A DNA stretch of 64,000 nt from the NCBI GenBank assembly GCA_964590255.1, contig CAZPYA010000010.1, positions 1 through 64,000 on the forward strand. The letters run 5' to 3'. How positions within the stretch are numbered: the first letter of the stretch is position 1; the number at the start of each line of letters is the position of its first letter. This DNA comes from JAKIYB01 sp964590255. Lineage in GTDB: Bacteria > Armatimonadota > Hebobacteria > CAIYQO01. This document shows, in pieces, positions 45,096 through 53,653 of this stretch. The notes under the pieces were generated by a model. It was given only the letters and a program-made list of their open reading frames with translations. It searched no databases and was not told the DNA's origin. The position numbers and the translations under genes are program-made.

Positions 45096-46940
45096 CTATT
45101 CTAACGGCACCTTCAGCGACATCACTCGCGGACCGCACGAGAAATAGAAACGGTCGCCGATGATGACGGCGCCGCGGTGGAAGAGCGAGCCGCCGGGCGA
45201 GCGCTGGTTGCGCGCGCCGGCGGAGCGATACAGCACTTCGATTCTCCCCGTCTCCGGCCGCCAACGGAAAAATGACACCCAGGTGATGCCGTAGATGTTG
45301 CCGTCCGGCCCCCAGCAGATCGACTGCTCACGCACCGCCGAGATGTCCGAAGGAATGATGTAATCCATCGTGCGGCTGGCCACGTCGAAGCGGAAGGTGG
45401 CGAAATCGCTGCCGGTGCTGCCGTAGAGCTTGCCGTCGCGGTAGAGCAGGTTGAGGATGCCGGTGACGCCGGGAATGGGCACGTGCTTCCAGCGCAGCTT
45501 TTGCCGCGCGGCGTCCCAGGCGAAGAGGTGCGCTTCGGTCGTTTTCGGGTCGGTGCCACTGCCGCCGCCGATGCTGGTGCCGCCGTAGATCATCTCGCCG
45601 GCGTCGTCAGCCGTCAGCGCGATAATGCTCTGGTGGGGGATGACCGCCGGGTTGTTGTGGTACGTCTCGGCCAGCGTGTCGTAGACGCCCAGCCCGCCGG
45701 TGTCGCGGCCGTATTCCGGGATGCTGCCGATCCACACGCGCTTGCGGCTATCCACGCACATGGCGCGCGGGCGGTTGTGGCCGCGGCCGAGGTTAGTCAG
45801 CAACCGCGGGTTGTCCTCCCAGCGCATCGCCCCCGGCGGGTCGCGGTGCCACGGTTTGGCCGGATCATACATCATCAGGTTGCCATAGCTGTAGCAGGCG
45901 TAGTAGAGCCGGCCGTCGCAGTGGCCGAAGCTGTAGGCTTCGCCGTTGTCGATGCCGCCGCGCCCCAGGTTTTCCAGCGCGTCCATCGCCGGGGTGTAGC
46001 GCAGCAGGTACAACGGCATGATGGTGCTGGCCACCACCGTCGCCCCCGGGCCTTCCGCCAGGTGGAAGATGTTGGCGCCGTCCGTCTTGTAGCGCAGCGG
46101 TAGGATGGTCGCGTCCTCCCCCTCGCCGATGCGCAGAGCGTCGGGATCGACGTAGCTGATGGGCCGGCCGTCGGGCAGGCGCTCGCGATAGCCCCGGTAA
46201 TACCCCTCCAGGTGGCGGCGCACCTCGTCGGCATCGCTGACGAGAAACGCCTGCCCATGTGTCAGGCGATAGACGGTGCCGCGGGTGGTGCGCACGTAGA
46301 GCTTGCCGTCCGCGCCACGGCCCATGCCGTGAAAGTCCGGCGTCTGCTCGATCTTCGGCAGCAGATTCGTCGTGCGCCCGCTGGCGATGTGATAGGCGAC
46401 GATTTGCGCCGCCGTGCAGCCGACCGAGCAGTAGATATACCCGTCGTCGCCGTCCAGGGCCACGCGCAGGTATTTCTCCGTATCGTGCATCGGCCCCAAA
46501 TCTTCCACACCCTCGGTGGCGGCGTCGTAGCGGTAGAGGCGGCACTCCGGCGACGACGCCAGGTAGAACTTGCCGTCCATGCCGCGGTCGACATGCCACA
46601 ACCAGTGGCCGGGATTCGCGGTAATCCATGTCTTCCCGCTTCGCGGGTCAATGCGCACCAGGTGGCCGCTGACGCTGGTCACCAGCAGATGGCCCTCCAG
46701 CGTAAAATCGATGCCCCACGGCCCACCGCACGGTTCCGGCAGGCGGAACTGGCGGCAGCGCCCGGTAGCGACGTCCACCTGCACCACCAGCGACGACGTG
46801 CTGGTGATGCCGGCGTAAATGTAATCCCGCCCGCTCTCGGCGTCGCGCCACGCGCGGATGCTCAGGCAACTGCCGTTATGCACGGCGATGCCATGGTTGC
46901 GCAAGTCGGTAGCGGGAATGCGCGCACGTGTAGAAGGCAT
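45096..46940 (-). CDS. Large beta-propeller protein (NHL/PQQ-like repeats)
   Basis: 614 residues of repeating four-stranded blades (WGIDFTLEGHLLVTSV, GHWLWHVDRGMDGKFYLASS, FHGMGRGADGKLYVRT, AMCVDSRKRVWIGSIPEYG, SICWGPDGNIYGITW). This resembles the NHL, SMP-30 or oligogalacturonate-lyase type of propeller. No catalytic motif is certain. AAGGAG lies 7 bases before the ATG and overlaps the stop region of the upstream heparinase gene, so the two are co-transcribed. It may process the products of that lyase. Confidence 0.75.
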   Translation of the reverse strand: MPSTRARIPATDLRNHGIAVHNGSCLSIRAWRDAESGRDYIYAGITSTSSLVVQVDVATGRCRQFRLPEPCGGPWGIDFTLEGHLLVTSVSGHLVRIDPRSGKTWITANPGHWLWHVDRGMDGKFYLASSPECRLYRYDAATEGVEDLGPMHDTEKYLRVALDGDDGYIYCSVGCTAAQIVAYHIASGRTTNLLPKIEQTPDFHGMGRGADGKLYVRTTRGTVYRLTHGQAFLVSDADEVRRHLEGYYRGYRERLPDGRPISYVDPDALRIGEGEDATILPLRYKTDGANIFHLAEGPGATVVASTIMPLYLLRYTPAMDALENLGRGGIDNGEAYSFGHCDGRLYYACYSYGNLMMYDPAKPWHRDPPGAMRWEDNPRLLTNLGRGHNRPRAMCVDSRKRVWIGSIPEYGRDTGGLGVYDTLAETYHNNPAVIPHQSIIALTADDAGEMIYGGTSIGGGSGTDPKTTEAHLFAWDAARQKLRWKHVPIPGVTGILNLLYRDGKLYGSTGSDFATFRFDVASRTMDYIIPSDISAVREQSICWGPDGNIYGITWVSFFRWRPETGRIEVLYRSAGARNQRSPGGSLFHRGAVIIGDRFYFSCGPRVMSLKVPLE

Positions 46941-46951
46941 AATCTACTCCT

Positions 46952-48955
46952 TTATTCGCGAGTAATCATCCGCTTTACCAGATCAAATTCCACCGCCACC
47001 TGCTCACCCGCGCGCTCGATGACTACGCGGAACTGCTCGTTCGTCATCGGATTGCCCTCCAGCGCGAACTCGACCGGCGTGAAGCCGGCGGGGCCGAATT
47101 GCAGGGCGGCAACGAAGCCCAGCCGCGGTTTGCGGTAGAGGTTTTCGACATACAAATACTTGTTGAGCTGGGTGAGCAGGCCGGACGGTGGCAGATATGT
47201 GGTGCGGCGCTCGTTGTGGCCGATGATGAGGTGATCGGTCGCCGACGGGCAGAGCAGGCGCGCGCGCAACTCCGCCGGGCCGTTGACGATGGTGAAGGCA
47301 TCCTCGGTGTAGGCGATGTCGGCGTTCTCCGTCGCGGTTGTCTGCGGGCCGAGATTGCCCGCGCGTTTGGGCTGAGACATCGGGTAATGAAAGAGCAGCC
47401 GGGCGCGGACGGGCCGCGTCGCGCGGATATCGTCGACGATAAGCAGCACATCGGGCGGCAGGAAGGCGACATAGCGCCGCACACGGGTGGCCAGCGGCGT
47501 GTAGTAGGGCGTGGAATCGACGATGGCTGCCTGCAGACGCGGCTCGTCGATACGCCGCAGGAAGCGCGCCGTTACCCCCAGGCGAAATTCGGGCAAGCCG
47601 TCGTCGAGCATCACGCCGTTGTGACCCTCGGCCAGGCGCACGTCGAAGTCCTGCGTCATCCAGCGCTGGTTGTCGATGTCGTAGAAGCCCGGTTGATACC
47701 CTTTTTTCGACGGGTCTTTGATGCCCTCGTGCGGGTAGGGCCAGTGGTCCAGCTCGGCCAGCAGTTCGCGCCCGGCGGCGTGTACCACTACCGTGCCCAT
47801 GTCCAGGTGACAGTGGTGGTTGTAGTGCTTCAGGTCGCCGGCTTTCACGCCGACAAAGGTGTCGGTGTCCGCGAAGCCCGTGCGCCAGGTGAGCACGCCC
47901 ACCGACGGGAAATAACGGGTGTGGTCGTCCGGCCCTGGTGGCATCGCCGGCAACGACGGGTCATACCAATACAACTGCCCCAGCGAGGTGATGCCCTGCG
48001 CTTCCACCGCGTGCTGGTGCAGCGTGTCGCGCGTGCCACGTGCGAAAGCGGTGAGGGTAGTGGATGGGCCCGCCGCCTTGCCGCAGTCCGACCAGTTCCA
48101 GTTCACCCCTGGGCGCGCCTGCATGAAGACGCGGAAATCGCCGGTGGCGCGGTAGAAGGGGTGGCGGAAGAGGTTGACGGCGCCGCCGGTGAAGAGGCGC
48201 AGGGCGTGCATGAAGGCGACGCCCGTGCTGAACCCGTATTCCCAGTAGCCCGGCCCTTCATTCCAACTCCCGGCCTTGTCGCCGGTGGCGGCGCAGACCA
48301 GCATCGCCTCGACGCCGTAGTCGATGAGGGCGCGGTACTCGGGGAAATCGTCGGCGAAGGCCATGCCGGCGATGGCAAAGCCGCCGCAGAGGATGATGCG
48401 CCAATTGGCGTCGCTGACCATCCACGGGTAGCGAGCAGTGCGCTCCGCCTCCAGCCCCGGCGCGAGGATGCGCGTCACCACCAGGTCAGCCATACGGCGG
48501 TGGATTTCGGGGGCCAGCGCCTCCCCAAAGCAGCATTTCATCAGCGCCAGGCAGTGCGCCACGTGCGCGGTGCGCAGGTCCATGTCCAGCACGCCGATAC
48601 AGGTGGAGTAGGTGAAATACGGCCGCTCGCACGCCTCGAAAGCCTCCAGCGCCGCGACGGCATGGGAGATCATCCGCGCATCACCGGTGAAGAGGTAATA
48701 CAGCGATGCGCTGTTCATCTTCCCAAAAACGTGCTCGTGCAGTGCGTCCCAGTCTAGCGACAGGTCCAGTGGCTGCTCAGCCGTCGCCAGCGCCTTCGCC
48801 AGCAACTCCGGATAGTGCTCCCGTTTGAGCACGATCTCCTCGGCAGATAGCAGGTCGCGAATGATGTTCGGTCGCACGGCAGGCGCCTGCCAGCGGGCAA
48901 ACCGGGTGAAGAACTTGAGGTCGGCAGCGGTCAGGTCGGCGCGGGTTATGGGCAT
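46952..48955 (-). CDS. Heparinase II/III family protein
   Basis: 667 residues. A toroid-like helical domain (about 30-330; WNEGPGYWEYGFSTGVAFM is typical) is followed by a heparinase II/III beta domain (KAGDLKHYNHHCHLDMGTVV at about 378-397, a motif of the catalytic cleft). The family cleaves uronate-containing glycans by beta-elimination. No signal peptide is evident, so action on imported oligosaccharides is likely, unlike the secreted homologue at 3.1 kb. It is first in an operon with the propeller gene and is probably controlled by the LacI-type regulator 85 bases upstream on the same strand. Confidence 0.85.
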   Translation of the reverse strand: MPITRADLTAADLKFFTRFARWQAPAVRPNIIRDLLSAEEIVLKREHYPELLAKALATAEQPLDLSLDWDALHEHVFGKMNSASLYYLFTGDARMISHAVAALEAFEACERPYFTYSTCIGVLDMDLRTAHVAHCLALMKCCFGEALAPEIHRRMADLVVTRILAPGLEAERTARYPWMVSDANWRIILCGGFAIAGMAFADDFPEYRALIDYGVEAMLVCAATGDKAGSWNEGPGYWEYGFSTGVAFMHALRLFTGGAVNLFRHPFYRATGDFRVFMQARPGVNWNWSDCGKAAGPSTTLTAFARGTRDTLHQHAVEAQGITSLGQLYWYDPSLPAMPPGPDDHTRYFPSVGVLTWRTGFADTDTFVGVKAGDLKHYNHHCHLDMGTVVVHAAGRELLAELDHWPYPHEGIKDPSKKGYQPGFYDIDNQRWMTQDFDVRLAEGHNGVMLDDGLPEFRLGVTARFLRRIDEPRLQAAIVDSTPYYTPLATRVRRYVAFLPPDVLLIVDDIRATRPVRARLLFHYPMSQPKRAGNLGPQTTATENADIAYTEDAFTIVNGPAELRARLLCPSATDHLIIGHNERRTTYLPPSGLLTQLNKYLYVENLYRKPRLGFVAALQFGPAGFTPVEFALEGNPMTNEQFRVVIERAGEQVAVEFDLVKRMITRE

Positions 48956-49039
48956 GAGCGTTTCCTTCTATAGCTATTCATGCGCATGATAGCAGAAAAG
49001 ACATGCCACGACAACCGCCCGAGAACGGTCCACGGCGTG

Positions 49040-50179
49040 TTACCGCGCTTTTGCCGTCGACCCCCGCGCCATCAACTGCACCGGCAGCACCACTTCGCGC
49101 TTCTCGGTAAGGCGGCCGGTGACGTGGTCCATGGCGAGTTCGGCGGCGGTGCGGCCCATTTCGACAAGGGGCAGGCGGACGGAGGTGAGGATGTTGGCGC
49201 CGCGGTCGTCGAAGCGCGGGTCGACGTCGTCGAAGCCGACGATGCTGACATCGTCGGGCACGGCGAAGCCGGCTCCGTTCAGCACGCGCCAGGCCTGCTG
49301 GGCGCAGGCGTCGTTGAAGCCCAGCACGGCGGTGATTTCCGGACGCGCGCGCATCAGCGCGACCAGCGGCTGCCCGCTTTCCGGCGGGATGACGGCGGCG
49401 TAGGGATCGTCCTCGGTGGCCATCCACAGCGGATTCCCCCACACCGGCGGCACCACGCAGAAGTGCAGATGCCGCGCCGGATCGAACCCGGCTTCAGTCA
49501 GCGCCTGGCGCGCGCCCGCCCAGCGGAGGCGCTGCAGGCCGGCCTGGTGCTCGTCGGTGGTGGTGCAGAGATGCAGCAGGTGGCGGTGCCCCAGCGCGAT
49601 GAGATGGGCGGCGGACAGATACGCGCCATGGCGGTCGTCGGTGGTAACGGAGGAAAAGCGCTCGTGCCGGTAGATAAGCCCGATAATGGGCCGGTTGGCG
49701 AAGCCCGGCGTCTGTTGCAACCGGTCGGCCAGCGCGTTGACGTGTGCATTCGGGTTGTCGGTGATGAGCGCGTCCACGTCTCCGCGGGTGAAGATGGTAG
49801 GGATATCGAGGTTCGGCGACCACGAATCGTCATTGAAGTGCGTCACGGTGACGGCGAATCCGGCGGGAATGAGCGCGTCGACGATACCGCTGAAGATGGC
49901 CGCGTAGTAGTGAAAGTGGATGAACTGCGGGTGCACGGTAAGGGCGATGACGTGGTTGACCACCTGATGCCCGAAGCGTCGCATCGCCAGTCGGCGGGCG
50001 GTGGTGTTCAGCGTGGGATCGTAGCCGATCGCGGCGGCGGCGCTCATCACCTTGTCGATGGTCTCCGGCGAAATGCGCGGATCGCGGCGCAGCGCCAGCG
50101 ACACCGTCGTCTGGTGCAGCCCACAGCGCTCGGCCACGTCGCGCTGCGTCACTACGGCATCCGTCATGTCTTTCTGCAT
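49040..50179 (-). CDS. LacI-family transcriptional regulator
   Basis: 379 residues. The N-terminal helix-turn-helix with hinge helix (VTQRDVAERCGLHQTTVSLA at about 9-28, then LRRDPRISPETIDKVMSAAA) is a standard LacI DNA-binding domain. A periplasmic-binding-protein-like sensor follows (about 75-370), ending with VSIVGFDDVDPRFDDRGANI and LTSVRLP. It should bind an operator until a sugar ligand releases it. GAGG lies 5 bases before the ATG. Its position just before the heparinase/propeller operon suggests that operon as its target. Confidence 0.9.
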   Translation of the reverse strand: MQKDMTDAVVTQRDVAERCGLHQTTVSLALRRDPRISPETIDKVMSAAAAIGYDPTLNTTARRLAMRRFGHQVVNHVIALTVHPQFIHFHYYAAIFSGIVDALIPAGFAVTVTHFNDDSWSPNLDIPTIFTRGDVDALITDNPNAHVNALADRLQQTPGFANRPIIGLIYRHERFSSVTTDDRHGAYLSAAHLIALGHRHLLHLCTTTDEHQAGLQRLRWAGARQALTEAGFDPARHLHFCVVPPVWGNPLWMATEDDPYAAVIPPESGQPLVALMRARPEITAVLGFNDACAQQAWRVLNGAGFAVPDDVSIVGFDDVDPRFDDRGANILTSVRLPLVEMGRTAAELAMDHVTGRLTEKREVVLPVQLMARGSTAKAR

Positions 50180-50189
50180 TTCATCCTCA

Positions 50190-50209
50190 ATTCATGCACA
50201 GTTCATGCG
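50190..50209. promoter_or_regulatory. Candidate operator upstream of the LacI-type gene
   Basis: TTCATGC occurs twice, 11 bases apart start to start, between the regulator start and the divergent UroD-like gene. The match to a LacI-type site is partial and unproven. Confidence 0.3.
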
Positions 50210-50270
50210 TATTATATCAGATATTCCATAGACTTACAGCCGTTCAGCAAGTCGACGGCTGATAGCGATA

Positions 50271-50299
50271 TAGACAGGCGGTGAGTGGCGTCGTATACT
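50271..50299 (+). promoter_or_regulatory. Sigma-70-like promoter of the second UroD-like gene
   Basis: TAGACA and TATACT are separated by 17 bases, about 20 bases upstream of the ATG at 50319. Confidence 0.55.
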
Positions 50300-50318
50300 C
50301 GCACGTGGGAGGCCAGAC

Positions 50319-51467
50319 ATGCAGACTGACGCCATGACGCTGCCGCGAGAGGCATTGGTGGACGCGCTGGAAGCACGCATGACCGCACGCGCGGCGGAGA
50401 TCGCCGCCCGCGACGCCCGGCGGCCAGGCCGCATCCGGCTCACCAGCTACATGGAGAATATCGGCTGGCCAGAGCTGTTCGGCTACGACATGAACCGCGT
50501 CTTCGCCGACCCGGCCTTCGCCATCGAACAGCGACTGCGCCAGGCGATCTTCTGGACCGACAATGTAGCGGACGACACGCTGCCATCGCTGACCATCCCC
50601 GCCGACGTGGGCATGTATTACGACCTGACGCTCTTCCGCCAGCGCATCGTGCACACGCCGCAGGGGGTGCCGGAGTTCGACCCGCACCCGTTGCAGGCGC
50701 GGCTAGCGCTGGAGGCAGTGGGCGAATTCGACTTCCACGCCACCGGCGAGATGCCGCGGCTCATCGCCAACTACCGGCGCATGACGGAGATCGCTCGCGA
50801 TGCGTATGGTGGCCGCTTGGCCATCACCTTCCCGCATTTCCACCGCGGGCCGCTGGATATTTTCGTGCAACTGCGTGGGTATGAAAATGCGCTGGAAGAC
50901 ATCGCCGAGCAGCCGGAGCAGGTACACACCTTCCTCGCTTTCTTCGCCGACGCCCGCCTGCGGTATGCCCGCGCCCGCCAGGCGTTCCTCGGTGAGGCGG
51001 CGCTGCCGCCCACCACTTTCGTCGCCGATGACTGGGTGAACATCCCCTTCATTCGCCCGGATATGTTCCGCGTATTTGTGCTGCCCGTCTACCGGCTGAT
51101 CCGCGCCAACGAGGGGCCAGTGCGCGGCTTCCACACCTGCGGCTGCTTCGAGGCGGTGGTGGCGGAGCTGTCCGCCGTCTTCCCGGAGATGGCGACGCTG
51201 GAAGTGAGTGGCTGGAACGACGTGCGCGCGGTGCACGCCGCCGTGCCGCCGTGCGTGGGTTTCGAGGTGCACGTGCGCAACGCCGTCTCGCTGAGCGCCT
51301 CCGCCGACGAGCAACGGGAATTGCTGGCAGCCATCGCCGAGGTGGGGCAGGCGCGGCCGGTGTCGGTATGCGCCCAGGCCATCGTGAAGCTGCAGCCGAC
51401 ATATGAAGAGACGCTGGGACGGCTGAATGGCTTCATCGGGCTGGCGTATGGGGAGTATTTCGGGTAG
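50319..51467 (+). CDS. Second uroporphyrinogen-decarboxylase-fold protein
   Basis: 382 residues. It has the barrel layout of UroD-like proteins with a zinc-type motif FHTCGCFEAV (about 271-280), DWVNIPFIRPDMFRVFVLP and VSVCAQAIVKLQP. It is diverged from the protein at 43.7 kb and lacks the heme-enzyme substrate motifs. GGGAGG lies about 6 bases before the ATG. It diverges from the LacI-type gene. Methyl transfer or a decarboxylation in glycan metabolism is possible; the role is unknown. Confidence 0.7.
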   Translation: MQTDAMTLPREALVDALEARMTARAAEIAARDARRPGRIRLTSYMENIGWPELFGYDMNRVFADPAFAIEQRLRQAIFWTDNVADDTLPSLTIPADVGMYYDLTLFRQRIVHTPQGVPEFDPHPLQARLALEAVGEFDFHATGEMPRLIANYRRMTEIARDAYGGRLAITFPHFHRGPLDIFVQLRGYENALEDIAEQPEQVHTFLAFFADARLRYARARQAFLGEAALPPTTFVADDWVNIPFIRPDMFRVFVLPVYRLIRANEGPVRGFHTCGCFEAVVAELSAVFPEMATLEVSGWNDVRAVHAAVPPCVGFEVHVRNAVSLSASADEQRELLAAIAEVGQARPVSVCAQAIVKLQPTYEETLGRLNGFIGLAYGEYFG

Positions 51468-51509
51468 CAGGAGGTGGTCGAGTGATGATATCTCTGGTAT
51501 GAGGATAGA

Positions 51510-51654
51510 CTGGAGAGCGAGACTCTGTCGAGCCGCGCGCGGAGGAACCGGATACGTTACACACTGTACCGATGAGCGGGTTCTACGGTCATCGGTATGG
51601 CGAAAATCGATCATAGTTCCTCCGCGCGCGGCTCGACGGAGTCTCACCCTCCAG
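51510..51654. mobile_element. 145-bp MITE-like element, copy 2
   Basis: The 39-bp terminal inverted repeats differ at three positions. Ends read CTGGAG, then GAGACTC and TCGAGCCGCGCGCGGAGGAA. The core repeats TTCTACGGTCATCGGTATG and AATCGATCATAG of copy 1. The right end overlaps the last codons of the GH31 gene: its TGA (51646-51644) and final Gly lie within the element. Confidence 0.8.
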
Positions 51655-53626
51655 GGAGCAGACTGACGGCGTCGCTGCCGGCGCGCGCAAATACCGGGAT
51701 CGACGCAATGGGCGCGAGCACGGTAACCCATTGCCCGCCGGTATACGTCGCGCCGCCGTGCACCCAGTCGGCGCCGGCGGGGAGGTAGGCGCGGCGCTCG
51801 CGGGCGCCGGCTTCCAGCACCGGGGCGACGAGAAGATCGGGGCCGAACAGGTACTGGTCGTCGACCGTCTCGCAGGCGGGGTCGGCGGGGAAGTCGACGA
51901 AGAGCGGGCGCATGGGCGGCAGGCCGGTCTCCGCGGCGATCCGCATCTGCTGGTCAATATACGGACGCAGGCGCTCGCGGAGCGCAAGCAAGTCGCGCAG
52001 CATGGCGTAGACGTCCTCGCCGAAGGACCACACTTCATTATCCGCGCCGCTGTGCGGCCAGCCCTTCGGCGCGGGTTGGCGGTAGCCGTGCAGGCGGCAG
52101 ATGGGGCAGAAGACGCCGTACTGGAACCAGCGCACGATCAACTCGCGGAACTCCGGGGTGCGGATATCCGCCCCGTGAAAACCGCCAATGTCGGTGGTCC
52201 ACCAGGGGATGCCGCTCATCGCCATGTTCAGCCCGGCACGCACCTGCGTCGCCAGCGCGGCAAAGTCGGAGGCGACATCGCCCGACCAGATGATGGCGCC
52301 CATGCGCTGACTGCCCGCCCAGCCGGAGCGGGAGAGGGTGACCACGTCCGTCTCGCCCGCCGCGCGCAGGCCGTCGTAATACGCCTGCTGGTGCAGCAGC
52401 GGGTAGATATTCGCCACTTCCAGGCCGTTGCCCAGGTGGAAGCGCACGTTGCCGGGGTGCCACGGGTTGATGTCCGGCTCGTCGTTGTCCAACCAGAAGA
52501 GCTTGATGCCGTGGTCGTAGTAGTTGCGCTTCACCACGTCCCAGTGGAACCGGCGTCCCTCCGGGTTGGTGGCGTCGTAGTAGGCGAAGTAGGCGGGGCC
52601 GTCAATGCCTTTATCGATGAAGACGTGCTGGGCGTCCACGCCCTGTTCGTTGTTGATCAGCAGGCCGCGGTCGCGCAATATGGCGTAATTTTCGCTCTGC
52701 GGAATTGCCGTCGGCCAGTTTGACACCATCACGCGGATGCCCATGTCTTGCAATTCGCGCACCATCGCGCTCGGGTCGGGCCATTCCGTCGGATCGAATC
52801 CCCAGTCGCCCATGTGCGACCAGTGGAAGAAGTCGATGACGATCACCGAGATAGGCAGGCTGCGGCGCTGATACTCACGCGCCACCTGCAGCAGCTCCTC
52901 CTGTGTCTCGTAACGGAGCTTGCACTGCCAGAAACCGGTGGCCCAATCGGGCAGCGCCGGGGCGTGGCCGGTGGCGTCGGCGTAGCGGGCGAGAATGTCG
53001 GCGGAGGTGTCGCCGCACACCAGGTAATAATCCATTTGCCGGGCGCCGTCCGCCACCCAGCGCGTGCCATTCATGCCCAACTCGACGCGGCCGATGGCCG
53101 GGGAGTTCCACAGGAAGCCGTAGCCGCGGTTAGAGACGAGGAAGGGGATGGACACTTCGGTGTTGCGCTGCTGCAGCTCGATGACACAGCCCTTTTGATC
53201 CAGCCGGCCGTGCTGATGCTGGCCCAGGCCCCAGAAGCGCTCGCTGTCCTGCCCGGTGAAGCAGGCCTCGATGCGGAAGAGCGGGCCGCTGACGTGGTCG
53301 AAGCGGCGGCCGGCGCCATAGGCGGTGTAGGCCTCCGCGAGGAGCGTCTCGCCGGTGCGGGCGTTACGGTAGGTGACCAACCCGGCGTGCGTGATCTCCG
53401 CGACCAGCAGGCCGTTGCGGATGGTCGCCGTTTCTTCGCCGATGTCGATGGCGATCTCCGCATCCGGCACCGGCGGCAGGTCGAGCAGCGCCTGCGGCAG
53501 CTCCAGCCGCTGCCCGGCCAGATTCGCCTGCACCCGCAGCCCGTTCACGCCGCACGGCTGCAGCCAGACCTGCTGTTGATTCTCCTGCCAGACCAGTATC
53601 TGGCCTTCGCGACGGAAGCGTGTCAT
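51644..53626 (-). CDS. GH31 family alpha-glycosidase
   Basis: 660 residues. Typical GH31 landmarks: galactose-mutarotase-like N domain, then barrel motifs FWQCKLRYETQEELLQVA, VIVIDFFHWSHMGDW, the nucleophile Asp in KLFWLDNDEPD (about 374-384) and SRSGWAGSQRMGAIIWSGD. The family includes alpha-glucosidases and alpha-xylosidases. The FWLDNDEPD form is common in alpha-xylosidase-like members. No signal peptide. GGAG lies about 7 bases before the ATG. The sialidase-like gene ends 27 bases upstream, forming an operon. The C terminus has been set by the MITE insertion, so a few native residues may be lost. Confidence 0.9.
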   Translation of the reverse strand: MTRFRREGQILVWQENQQQVWLQPCGVNGLRVQANLAGQRLELPQALLDLPPVPDAEIAIDIGEETATIRNGLLVAEITHAGLVTYRNARTGETLLAEAYTAYGAGRRFDHVSGPLFRIEACFTGQDSERFWGLGQHQHGRLDQKGCVIELQQRNTEVSIPFLVSNRGYGFLWNSPAIGRVELGMNGTRWVADGARQMDYYLVCGDTSADILARYADATGHAPALPDWATGFWQCKLRYETQEELLQVAREYQRRSLPISVIVIDFFHWSHMGDWGFDPTEWPDPSAMVRELQDMGIRVMVSNWPTAIPQSENYAILRDRGLLINNEQGVDAQHVFIDKGIDGPAYFAYYDATNPEGRRFHWDVVKRNYYDHGIKLFWLDNDEPDINPWHPGNVRFHLGNGLEVANIYPLLHQQAYYDGLRAAGETDVVTLSRSGWAGSQRMGAIIWSGDVASDFAALATQVRAGLNMAMSGIPWWTTDIGGFHGADIRTPEFRELIVRWFQYGVFCPICRLHGYRQPAPKGWPHSGADNEVWSFGEDVYAMLRDLLALRERLRPYIDQQMRIAAETGLPPMRPLFVDFPADPACETVDDQYLFGPDLLVAPVLEAGARERRAYLPAGADWVHGGATYTGGQWVTVLAPIASIPVFARAGSDAVSLLPGG

Positions 53627-53653
53627 GACCTACTCCTTCAACTATGATGCCGA

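Noticed and set aside
44918..51654. CRISPR array or att sites
   Set aside because: The repeats are inverted, far apart, and not regularly spaced; there are no cas genes or integrases.
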